Shown here in pieces: positions 32,276 to 40,670 of a DNA stretch of 62,170 nt (positions within the stretch are counted from its first letter, which is position 1; each line of letters starts with the position of its first letter). The stretch covers positions 1-62,170 of the forward strand of contig CANQPH010000014.1 of NCBI GenBank assembly GCA_947625675.1, in the 5' to 3' direction. A program made the position numbers and the translations under genes. Below the pieces are notes generated by a model. The model saw only the letters and a program-made list of their open reading frames with translations. It did not search any database and was not told the DNA's origin. The stretch comes from an uncultured Acetatifactor sp. (lineage in GTDB: Bacteria > Bacillota > Clostridia > Lachnospirales > Lachnospiraceae).

Positions 32276-34672
32276 TCACGCCTCCCCGATGGAATAGAAC
32301 TTCCTATCTTTTCCGGCAAGGAACCGATCCGCAGTGACGGTGAAGGAACCGGTCAGGCGGATGTCGTCCGCCGCCGCTCCCACCAGGACGGTGAAGCTGC
32401 CTTTTTCCACCTTCCACTCATGTTCCCGCTTGTTGGTCAGGAAGGCGGTCTGGCTGGGATCCAGGGCGAAGGTCACGGTCTTTTTCTCCCCAGGGGCCAG
32501 GGTCACTCTGGCAAAGCCGTACAGATCCATGTTGGGCCGCACCATGGTGGCCCAATCGTCCCGCAGGAACAGATAAGGGATCTCCGCAGCGGTCATCTCC
32601 CCGTCGTTTTGAATGTCCACGGAAATATGCACCACTTCGTCCGGGGCGACCTGAGCCTTATCAATGCACAAGTTGGAATAGGTGAACTCCGTATAGTGCA
32701 GGCCGTGGCCGAAATAATACCGGGGCGCATGAGAGCCGTCCACGTAGTTGGTAAAGCCGATGCTCCGGGCCTGGGTGGTGCCGGAACCGAAAAGCTGGTT
32801 GTAATAAACCGGGATCTGTCCCGCATTCACCGCCACGCTGACCGGCAGCTTCCCTTCGGGGCTGATCTTGCCCAGCAGCACGTCCGCAATGGCCTCCGCA
32901 CCGGCTTCCGAAGGACACCAGCACTCCAGGATGGCGTCCAGGGTCTCGTCCGCAACGTCGCTGGAAATGGGACGCCCGGAGAAGTGGATCCCCACCAGGG
33001 GCTTGCCCAGCTTCGACACCTCTTTCAGGAAGGCTTCCTGGCAGGCGGGCAGGCCGATGTCCATGGTATCGATGCCCTCCCCCATGGTGCAGATGGAACC
33101 GCTGCCCCACTTGCCCCCCAGGGTCAAAAGCACCAGATCCGCATCCCTGGCGATCTCCAGGGCTTCGGCGAAACCGGAGGTATCGGTGCCGTACTTGGGA
33201 TAGCCGTAGGCGTAGCTGATCTGCGCCTCCGGCATCCGGATCCGCAGCTCTTCCAGGAGATTGCGGCAGTCCGGCTTCTGGTGCTTCAACACCGCATCAA
33301 AACCTTCCTGCTCGTCGTCCTGCACCTGGGAACCGGGGAGAAGGATGTTCTCCGGACGGTTCGTCTTGTCGGACTGCCCCACCCCGGCCATGGAATTGGT
33401 GGCGGCCAAAAGAGCCGTGGCCATGTCCATATGGGTGTAGCCTCCGAAGAAATACCGGGCGTTGTTGGCATGGCAGCCGATGACCGCAATTTTCTTTTTC
33501 TCGGGAGAAATGGGCAGGGCACCCTCATTTTTCAAAAGCACCAGGGACTCTCTGGTGGACCGCAGGGTGAGCTCCCGATTCTCGGGTTCGTCATAGATCT
33601 CCTGGATTTTCTCAAAGTCCAGGGCAAAAGGATCCTCGAACAGCCCCATGCGGTACTTGGCCGTCAGCACCCGCAGACAGGCCCTGTCCAAAAGCGCCAT
33701 GTCCGCCGTGCCGTCCCTGAAGCGTTCGGTAAATTCCTGGGCATTGTAGCACTGGGGCATGGGCAGTTCCTGATCCATGCCCGCCTCCAGGGCCATCAGG
33801 CCCGCTTCCGTCATGCTCTCCCCCACATGGTCATATTCATGGGCGTTGCTGATTCCGCCGTAATCGGAGAACACGCAGCCGTCAAAGCCCATTTCCTCCC
33901 GAAGGATCTCCGTCAGGAAATAACGGGAAAGGGAAAAAGGTTCTCCGTTGACGGTGCAGTAACAGGGCATGACGCCCTTCAAGCCCGCTTCCGCAATGGC
34001 CGCCTGGAAGGGCTTGCCGAAGGTCTGCAGCTGGTCGCGGTCGCACAGGTCGGCGTTGGCCCCGTGAATTCCCCCGGAAGCGGCATGGAACCCGTAAAAG
34101 TGCTTGGCCACGGCGTCCGCACGCTTCTCGGCCACCACGGGCTTCTGGAGCCCCTTCGCATAGGCGGTGCCCATGGCGCTGACCAGGGTGGCGTCCTCCC
34201 CGTAGCTCTCGCCGCAGCGGCCCATCCTGGGATCCCTGGCCACGTCCAGCACCGGAGCCAGAATGTGGGTGAATCCGCAGGCCAGCTCCTGCCTGGCCAC
34301 CATCTCGCCCAATTTTTCCTCCAATTCCACGTCAAAGGAAGAGCCCCTGCTCACGCCGGAAGGAAGGGAAGTGCTGCCCTGGGTAAAGGAACCGCACAGC
34401 CCCTCGATATGGAAAATGGCCGGAATGTGGTGGGGGCTGCGCTCCATGATGTCCTTCTGCACCTTTCGCTGCCAGGCCGCCACCTCCTCAATGGTCTTCA
34501 TGTCCCGGACGCACAGGCAGCTGATCTCCCCCATGCCGTTTTGCAGGAAGGGCAGCATCCGGTCATACATGCCCTCGATGTACATGATCCCGGCGATCTG
34601 GGCCACCTTTTCCTCCACGCTCATGTCCGCCAGAAGCGCCTGGGCCCTGGATTTACATTCTTCGTTTGTCAT
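32276..34672 (-). CDS. GH3 beta-glucosidase/xylosidase-like enzyme
   Basis: 798 residues. N-terminal TIM barrel with KHF (190-192) and nucleophile D270 in CVFSDYG; sandwich domain (about 370-600); FnIII-like C-terminus (about 660-780, with YGFARVTLAPGEKKTVTF). HIEGLCGSFTQGST near 88 is the exo-xylosidase/glucosidase-like variant of the usual DGPxG region, so it belongs to a different GH3 branch from the 18185-20461 enzyme. Cytoplasmic. GAGGAGG precedes the ATG. Driven by promoter F (34717-34779) and ended by the terminator at 32199-32230. Confidence 0.9.
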   Translation of the reverse strand: MTNEECKSRAQALLADMSVEEKVAQIAGIMYIEGMYDRMLPFLQNGMGEISCLCVRDMKTIEEVAAWQRKVQKDIMERSPHHIPAIFHIEGLCGSFTQGSTSLPSGVSRGSSFDVELEEKLGEMVARQELACGFTHILAPVLDVARDPRMGRCGESYGEDATLVSAMGTAYAKGLQKPVVAEKRADAVAKHFYGFHAASGGIHGANADLCDRDQLQTFGKPFQAAIAEAGLKGVMPCYCTVNGEPFSLSRYFLTEILREEMGFDGCVFSDYGGISNAHEYDHVGESMTEAGLMALEAGMDQELPMPQCYNAQEFTERFRDGTADMALLDRACLRVLTAKYRMGLFEDPFALDFEKIQEIYDEPENRELTLRSTRESLVLLKNEGALPISPEKKKIAVIGCHANNARYFFGGYTHMDMATALLAATNSMAGVGQSDKTNRPENILLPGSQVQDDEQEGFDAVLKHQKPDCRNLLEELRIRMPEAQISYAYGYPKYGTDTSGFAEALEIARDADLVLLTLGGKWGSGSICTMGEGIDTMDIGLPACQEAFLKEVSKLGKPLVGIHFSGRPISSDVADETLDAILECWCPSEAGAEAIADVLLGKISPEGKLPVSVAVNAGQIPVYYNQLFGSGTTQARSIGFTNYVDGSHAPRYYFGHGLHYTEFTYSNLCIDKAQVAPDEVVHISVDIQNDGEMTAAEIPYLFLRDDWATMVRPNMDLYGFARVTLAPGEKKTVTFALDPSQTAFLTNKREHEWKVEKGSFTVLVGAAADDIRLTGSFTVTADRFLAGKDRKFYSIGEA

Positions 34673-34716
34673 ACGAAACCTCCTCGTTTCTTTTTGCTGA
34701 CTATAGATTTCTTCCC

Positions 34717-34779
34717 ATTATAAGCTTCCAAAGCCATGACGGAATACCGCTCAAGCGATCAGAAATCTCAGATTTCCGA
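34717..34779 (-). promoter_or_regulatory. Regulon promoter F (GH3 gene)
   Basis: Minus strand: distal half-site TCGGAA (34779-34774), proximal TCGCTTGAGCGG 21 bp on (from 34758), -10 box TATAAT (34722-34717) 36 bp after the proximal start. The proximal TTGAGCGG core matches elements A and B; the distal 21 bases resemble element C. Confidence 0.7.
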
Positions 34780-34783
34780 GAGC

Positions 34784-36367
34784 CTATGACTTTTTCATAA
34801 ATTTCTGGATCCTGCAAGCGTGCTTTCTTTTCCCTGCGGGAGCATTCCTGTCATAACTGATGCCCACCAGCAAAATCTCTCCCCCATAACCCTTCAGAGC
34901 TTCCGGATAATTGCGGGCCAGAATCTGATTTATCGCCGTTTCCGCACTCTCGTTCCATTTCAATTCCACCACCAGGGCCGGATAATCAGAACCCCGTTTC
35001 GGAAGATAAAGGATGTCCGCATAACCGTCTCCCGCAGGGATTTCCTCCAACTGGAGGTAATAATCCCGATACGTATAATAAGCCAGTTTGATCACACTGC
35101 GAAGGCTGTCCTCCCGGTTATAATGCAGGGGAGATGTTTCCTCGGAATGCACCTTTTCTATCTGGGCCGCCACCGCCTCTTCTTTTCCATGGATCGTATC
35201 GAAAATGATTTGATCGCTTTCCCGGAGGCGCTGAATCGTCTCCCCATGCTCCACGGTACGGACGGACCGCTGAAATTCCATCCGTATCTCCTCGTTGGGG
35301 ATCCGCACCGTCCCGCTGTCCGCATCATAAGCGAGATAGCCCAGGTGTATCAGAAGCGTCAGCACGTCATCCCTTCCCTTAAACGTGACGAGGTCGTTGG
35401 CGAACCCCTGGGGATTCACCTTCACCTCCACGCCCCCGATCAGTTCCGCAACCGTCCTGGTCAGGCCCGCATATCCTTTGCTGATATACTCCATCAGACC
35501 CTCCGCAGCGGAGGTCTCTGTCCAATAAGAATCAAAATCCTTGTTTTCAATGGCCTGAATCACGGAGTTCGGATTGTATACGGAAGGAATTTCCCGGAAG
35601 GTATAACCATCATACCATTGCTTCATTTTCGCAAAATCAACATCGTTTTTCTCACATAATTCCCGAACTTCCCTTTCCGTAAAGCCGACATAGGGAGCGA
35701 ATTTTCTCGGCCTGATCATGGAATATTCCCTGAAATCCGAAATTGCTGACTGGGAACCGTCCTTTTTAACCGGCAAAATGCCCGTGATATACGCCGCTGC
35801 GAACAGCTGCGCCGTTGCGCCGCTGTTTTTAAAAAGAGCCCGCAAAAAACCGAGGTACTCTTTCTCAACCTCAGGCCTCTCCCGAATCGGCGCATCCCAC
35901 TCGTCTATAATCATGACAAACTGGTTCCCGGCGGCCTTGGAGGCCCGAAGAAGCGTGGTCGTGAACTCCTCGCTGCCCCCGGCTTCCGGATAAGCGTCAA
36001 GAACCTCCCTCGTGATCACCCGGCAGATATAGGGAACCACCTCCGTAAAATCCTTCGTATAAGGTTTTATTCCCGTCATGTCCAGGTAAATAACGTCATA
36101 TTTGTTCCTGTGTTTTTCATAGGAGGCATCCCCGGAAATCTCAAGGCCTGCAAAGAGTGCGGACGAATCACAAGTTTTGTCATAATAAGCGCACAGCATT
36201 TTGGCCGCAGTGGACTTTCCAAACCTGCGGGGCCTACTGACACAGGTAAGCTTGCTCAAAGTACCTATGGAATGATTAACAAGCCGAATCAGCCCCGTCT
36301 TGTCCACATAATCGGATCGAAGCACTTCCTCAAATCCACCGTTTCCCGGGTTCAGATAAGTTCCCAT
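34784..36367 (-). CDS. AAA-ATPase-like/PD-(D/E)XK nuclease-like protein
   Basis: 527 residues. N-terminal predicted AAA-ATPase module with Walker A RPRRFGKST (K51) and a Walker-B-like FVMIIDEWD. C-terminal PD-(D/E)XK-like core (YADILYLPKRGSDYPALVVE followed by LKW near 465-485). This two-domain family is very numerous in gut Clostridia; its function is not known (suggested links are mobile DNA or defence). It has its own promoter at 36401-36429 and is unrelated to the carbohydrate genes around it. Confidence 0.85.
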   Translation of the reverse strand: MGTYLNPGNGGFEEVLRSDYVDKTGLIRLVNHSIGTLSKLTCVSRPRRFGKSTAAKMLCAYYDKTCDSSALFAGLEISGDASYEKHRNKYDVIYLDMTGIKPYTKDFTEVVPYICRVITREVLDAYPEAGGSEEFTTTLLRASKAAGNQFVMIIDEWDAPIRERPEVEKEYLGFLRALFKNSGATAQLFAAAYITGILPVKKDGSQSAISDFREYSMIRPRKFAPYVGFTEREVRELCEKNDVDFAKMKQWYDGYTFREIPSVYNPNSVIQAIENKDFDSYWTETSAAEGLMEYISKGYAGLTRTVAELIGGVEVKVNPQGFANDLVTFKGRDDVLTLLIHLGYLAYDADSGTVRIPNEEIRMEFQRSVRTVEHGETIQRLRESDQIIFDTIHGKEEAVAAQIEKVHSEETSPLHYNREDSLRSVIKLAYYTYRDYYLQLEEIPAGDGYADILYLPKRGSDYPALVVELKWNESAETAINQILARNYPEALKGYGGEILLVGISYDRNAPAGKRKHACRIQKFMKKS

Positions 36368-36400
36368 TTGCAGCCCCCCTTAAGATAATAGGATATCATC

Positions 36401-36429
36401 ATTGTACAACCGACCGTTTTTTTTGACAA
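36401..36429 (-). promoter_or_regulatory. Promoter of the AAA/PD-(D/E)XK gene
   Basis: Minus strand: -35 TTGTCA (36429-36424), 17-bp spacer, -10 TACAAT (36406-36401). The A run and CGGTCGG in the spacer resemble the promoter at 18128-18156. Confidence 0.6.
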
Positions 36430-36443
36430 GAGCCGATCAACAC

Positions 36444-37666
36444 TCATTCCGCAAGCAGCCATTCCACCAGGTTCACAGACTTGATGCCTTCATAGGAAGC
36501 ATCCAGCCCGGGAGAGAGGGACAAGACCAATTTCTCGTAATTATCCCTGATCTTCTGTAATGGGGCGAGTTCCCGCTTTCTCACTCCCTCGTCCAGCATG
36601 GATTCCGTCACTTGAATATATTTTTTTCATCCGACGTCGTTGCGATGAAATCCACCTCGGCGTTGTCGATTTTGCCGATGGCCACGTCATAGCCCCTGCG
36701 AAGCAGTTCAAAATAGACGACGTTCTCAAGGACATGACCGCTGTCACGGCTGCGGAAGCCCAGGAGATAATTGCGCAGCCCCACGTCAACGATATAATAC
36801 TTGCCAAGGGTCCGAAGATATTCTTTTCCCTTGATGTCGAACCGCTTGATTTCGTAAAAGAAATAACTTTCCAGCAGGGCGTTCACATAGGCCTGAACCG
36901 TGTGGGCGCTGGGTGCGCCTTCCCTCCCCTTCTCCGCCAGCAGCCCCTCATTCTTCAGCGTATTCCCTATAGAAGCGATGGAAACATTGGAACCCACGTT
37001 GTCCGCAAGGAAGAGAATGATCTTGCGCAGCAGGGCCGGATCGGTGATCCGTTTCTGCCCCCTGCGCTTCTCCCGTTCCAGGATATCCCGAATGACGACG
37101 GTGGAATAGATACCGTCGAGCAGAGCGAGGGCCCTTTCCTGGACGAGTCCCACGTCGGCGATGCCCGGCATTCCGCCAAAACGTAAAAACGCTTCGAACG
37201 CCTCTCCGAGCTCGTACCGTTCCCCGTTTTGGTCAAACACCTGCCTGTGCATGCCTCCAAACGCACTATGGGTTTCCTTTACCTCAAAGCCATGAAAATA
37301 CAAGAACTCCCGGAAAGAAAGGGGCAGCATCTTTATTTCCACGCATCTGCCGGAAAGATAGGTGGCATATTCGGAGGAAAACAGATAAGCGTTGGAACCC
37401 GTCACATAAATATCGCAGTCAAAATCCACCCGAAAGGCATTCACCGCATCTTCCCATCCATCGATCCTCTGTATCTCGTCCAAGAACAAATACATTCTCT
37501 TCCCGGGGACAATTCGCTCCTTCACGTATCTGTAAACGTCATCGGAACTCATCTTCTGGAACTCATAGGATTCAAAATTCATCTCCACGATTCGTTCCGC
37601 CGAAATCCCGGTTTCCCGCAAATGCCCCGCCATCAGCTTCAGCAGGCTGGATTTCCCGCAGCGCCT
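36444..37666 (-). pseudogene. Broken AAA-family ATPase (DUF4143 type)
   Basis: The reading frame runs from RRCGKSSLLKLM, the second half of a Walker A loop, through YLFLDEIQRIDGW (Walker B), TGSNAYLFSSE and LRFGGMPG to a C-terminal DUF4143 region. Two lesions are visible. At the 5' end the first 25-30 residues are missing, with an in-frame stop directly before the P-loop remnant at 37666. Near 36621-36627 a run of seven A (minus strand) shifts the frame; with one more A the protein would continue from DEKKYIQVTESM to a normal end at 36444. A shortened protein (36608-37633) could be made but would lack a complete nucleotide site. Confidence 0.75.
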
Positions 37667-37744
37667 TTAGTATGGCATAAACTTTCCAAAAAAACAAGTA
37701 TTTGCACCAAAATGCATAAACTTTTAGACTTATTTCTTCTGACA

Positions 37745-37798
37745 AAAAGTACCGTTGCTACATAGGTGATTGCTCATCTATTTTGCAACGGTACCTTT
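37745..37798. terminator. Long hairpin, probable terminator of the GH2 unit
   Basis: GTACCGTTGC (37749-37758) pairs with GCAACGGTAC (37785-37794); an inner near-palindrome and an outer A/T layer extend it to about 54 bp. On the minus strand it is followed by TTTTTGTC, as in a Rho-independent terminator. It lies 110 bp after the GH2 stop. The 37799-37908 stretch between holds no convincing gene; 37667-37744 holds two copies of AAAGTTTATGC near the pseudogene breakpoint. Confidence 0.55.
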
Positions 37799-37908
37799 AT
37801 ACAAGCTTCTTCTGTTTCTCCGTCATGCGATCTCCACCCCCTCCCTGCGGACATTTCGGTAAAAAGGAAGGGTGTCTGACCAATACTCGTAAAAATCCTG
37901 ATTTCTGG

Positions 37909-40509
37909 TTACCCGACCTTCACGGTCATCCGGGCGCTTTCCAGGCCCTCGCCCTCTACCACGAGCACCGCTTCTCCCGCTTCATAGCCGCTGCGCAGGA
38001 CGGCGCAGGCCCTTCCCCTGTAGGAAGTGAAGCTGCCGGAGACATAGCTTTCCGCAGTGATGGGGTTGCCGGAGCCGAAGCCCGCCAGGACAACGGACGC
38101 AGGGGCCTTGCCGCACACAGTCTCTGCTCCCTCTGCTGCCGCAGTCTTGCCATATGTAGTCGCTGCGGCGGGATTCTTGCCGGACACGCTGGCCTTCAAG
38201 GCGATCTCCGCATCGGGCACCAGTCTGCCCTCCCGATCCACGACTTCCACCTCCGCATAGATCAGGCCGTGGCCGTCCGCCGCCATTTCCGTCCTGTCCG
38301 CCGCAATCCGCAGGCCCCAGGCCTCCCCGGCAGTGACCAGGGTGTCCCGGGAGATTTCCCGTCCGCCCGCGAAACTGACGGCGGTCACCGTTCCGGGCTC
38401 GTATACCCCGTCAAAAGCGAAGGTCAGCGGCAGGTTCTCCACACCCGGAGCTTCTCCCTGCTTCTTTCGGCCAAGGGATTGGCCGTTCACCAACAGTTCC
38501 ACCTCTTCCGCCCGGCTGAAAACCAGAAGGGAAACCTTCTTTCCTTCCTTTCCGGGCCAGTTCCAGCACCTCCTGCAAGCCGGGAAGCCCCAGTTGCTCA
38601 GAAGTTCTTTTTTGCCATAATCCGCCGGATCATAGGAGAAGACATAGGTGGCGTCGGAGCCGTAGACCACGCTGCGGTAATTGCCCTGGGGCAAAATATG
38701 GCCGTTGATATCGATATCCGCATCGTTGGCCAGCCTGTAAGGAAAAGGAGAACTCCAGGACAGGGACGCCCCGCCCCTTTTCAGCGCCGGATCCTCAGGC
38801 TCAAAAAAGACGGATTTACCGATTCCCGCTTCTCCGATATAATCATAAGCCGTCCAGGTGAAATCTCCAATGACGTAAGGGGTGCCTTCCACCATGGGCC
38901 AATGTATGCCGATCTCCTTGGGGAAATTCTCGGAGCCCAGGATCACCCGGTCAGGATACAATTCATGATCCTGCAGATATTTATCCTCCATATAATTATA
39001 ACCCACGATGTCCAGACCGTTGGCGAAGGCTTCCGACATTTCCTCCCAGCTTAGATCAGCCTTGCCGCCGTCCGCATTCTGGAAGGACTCACCCGCCTTC
39101 ATGTGCTCCTGCATCTTCCGCATGTTATCTACCATGAGGATTTCGTCAATGCCGCTCCAATAAGAACAGATGCCGTTGCTGACGGGCCGGCTGACATCCA
39201 GACGCTTCACATGCTCCGCCAGCTTTGTCGCCAAGGTATAACCGTGGTTCAAGCCGCCCCGCTCGAAAATCTCGTTGCCGGTGGACCAGATCACGATGGA
39301 AGGATGATTCCTGTCCCGCACCACGAAGTCGGTCAGATCCTCTTCCCAATGATCCGCAAAAAACTGATTGTAATCCCCGGGCTGTTTGCCGATCCCCCAG
39401 GAATCAAAGGCTTCTGCGAACACGTACATGCCCAGCCTGTCGCAGGCCTCCATCAGGACCCTGGAAGGCGGGTTGTGGGTGGTGCGGATGGCGTTGAAGC
39501 CCACTTCCTTCATCTTCGTTATGCGGCGGGCCTCCGCATCATAAAGGGACACCGCTCCCAGCAGGCCGTTGTCATGATGGACGCAGCCGCCCTTTAATTT
39601 CACGGTCTTCCCATTGATCTGCAGACCGTTTTTCACGTCCGCTTCCACGGTGCGGATACCGAAAAGAACCCCGGCCTCGTCCACCGTCTGAACAGCGCCT
39701 TCCTCAAAGTGGGTCTTGAACACGCCGATATCCGTCACCTTTGCCTCGAGACGATACAAATTGGGTTTTTCCGCACTCCAAAGCAGGGGCTCCTCCACGG
39801 TCATGGCGATGTGGGCGTTGCCCGTTGTGCCGCTATCCACCTGGATCTTGGCCTTGCGGCTCACCACGGTCCGGCCGGTGGCTTCCTCCACCAGGCTCAC
39901 CTCCGCCACCGCCATATGATCCAGGACATCGGCATTGCGTACCGTCACCTGGGTCTGCAGAAAAGCGGTCCTGGCCCGTCCCGTTTCGTCATAGACGATC
40001 CGTTTGGTGTATCCATAGACGCCGTCATTCGCAATATGTACCGCCGGGCCGTGAGCCAGCTCCACGGAACGGAAAATCCCTGCGCCGGAATACCAGCGGG
40101 AATTGGGCTGCATGCTGGGATTGACGATCACCGTCACGCTGTTGGAACGCCCGAAATAGAGATACGGCGTGATATCCACCGCAAAAGGAGTGTAGCCATA
40201 ATGATGCAGGGCCACCTTGCCCCCGTTGACCTCCACCGTAGCGTTCAGCATCACTCCGTCAAACCGCAGATACACCCTCTCCTTCTCCCAATCCGCCGGG
40301 ATCTCCAGCACCTTCCTGTAATGGGCCACCCCCGCATTGAAGTAGCCGCTGGCGGGCCCCGCCGGAACGTCCGGCTTCACCTCGTTTTCCAACATGTAAT
40401 CGTGGGGCAGGTTCACGATCCTGTCATTGCTGCGGCCCATTGCGACGCCGTAAGCGTCCACCAGCCCGGGGCCGAAGCTCCATTCTCTATCGATGTTTTG
40501 TATGCGCAT
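37909..40509 (-). CDS. GH2 beta-galactosidase-like enzyme (DUF4982 type)
   Basis: 866 residues. Jelly roll, Ig-like, TIM barrel (acid/base E413 in IWSTGNE, nucleophile E527 in GSENFP), DUF4982 and C-terminal sandwich domains. Paralogue of 9971-12619. An Ala/Lys/Gly-rich insert (GKNPAAATTYGKTAAAEG) sits near residue 786 in the last domain. Cytoplasmic. AGGAGG lies 8 nt before the ATG. Last gene of the xylanase/NagB/GH43 series, separated from the GH43 gene by the 16-bp tandem array. Confidence 0.9.
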   Translation of the reverse strand: MRIQNIDREWSFGPGLVDAYGVAMGRSNDRIVNLPHDYMLENEVKPDVPAGPASGYFNAGVAHYRKVLEIPADWEKERVYLRFDGVMLNATVEVNGGKVALHHYGYTPFAVDITPYLYFGRSNSVTVIVNPSMQPNSRWYSGAGIFRSVELAHGPAVHIANDGVYGYTKRIVYDETGRARTAFLQTQVTVRNADVLDHMAVAEVSLVEEATGRTVVSRKAKIQVDSGTTGNAHIAMTVEEPLLWSAEKPNLYRLEAKVTDIGVFKTHFEEGAVQTVDEAGVLFGIRTVEADVKNGLQINGKTVKLKGGCVHHDNGLLGAVSLYDAEARRITKMKEVGFNAIRTTHNPPSRVLMEACDRLGMYVFAEAFDSWGIGKQPGDYNQFFADHWEEDLTDFVVRDRNHPSIVIWSTGNEIFERGGLNHGYTLATKLAEHVKRLDVSRPVSNGICSYWSGIDEILMVDNMRKMQEHMKAGESFQNADGGKADLSWEEMSEAFANGLDIVGYNYMEDKYLQDHELYPDRVILGSENFPKEIGIHWPMVEGTPYVIGDFTWTAYDYIGEAGIGKSVFFEPEDPALKRGGASLSWSSPFPYRLANDADIDINGHILPQGNYRSVVYGSDATYVFSYDPADYGKKELLSNWGFPACRRCWNWPGKEGKKVSLLVFSRAEEVELLVNGQSLGRKKQGEAPGVENLPLTFAFDGVYEPGTVTAVSFAGGREISRDTLVTAGEAWGLRIAADRTEMAADGHGLIYAEVEVVDREGRLVPDAEIALKASVSGKNPAAATTYGKTAAAEGAETVCGKAPASVVLAGFGSGNPITAESYVSGSFTSYRGRACAVLRSGYEAGEAVLVVEGEGLESARMTVKVG

Positions 40510-40523
40510 AGCGTTGCCCTCCT

Positions 40524-40670
40524 ATTTTACTCGTGATTTCCACTATTCGTGATTCTCTCTACTCGTAATCCTCTCTACTCGTAATCTTCTCTACTCGTAA
40601 TCCTCTCTACTTGTAATCTTCTCTGCTTATAATCTTCTCTGCTTATAATCTTCTCTACTCGTAATCTTCC
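40524..40670. repeat. 16-bp tandem array spanning the GH43 stop codon, about 9 copies
   Basis: Units such as CTACTCGTAATCTTCT repeat every 16 bp (17 at the left end) from just before the GH2 ribosome site to the end of the GH43 gene. On the minus strand the first unit is the last codons of the GH43 gene (Glu-Asp-Tyr-Glu-stop). The period is not a multiple of three and no hairpin forms. It looks like slippage amplification of a gene end. Confidence 0.85.

Noticed and set aside
37745..37798. Terminal inverted repeats of an insertion sequence
   Set aside because: The arms are only about 26 bp apart with no transposase and no target duplication; a hairpin or terminator fits better.
37800..37908. 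Short frame DFYEYWSDTLPFY...GVEIA after the GH2 stop on the minus strand
   Set aside because: Only about 24 codons, no start or ribosome site and no recognisable family; it could be a stump of a lost gene but cannot be supported.
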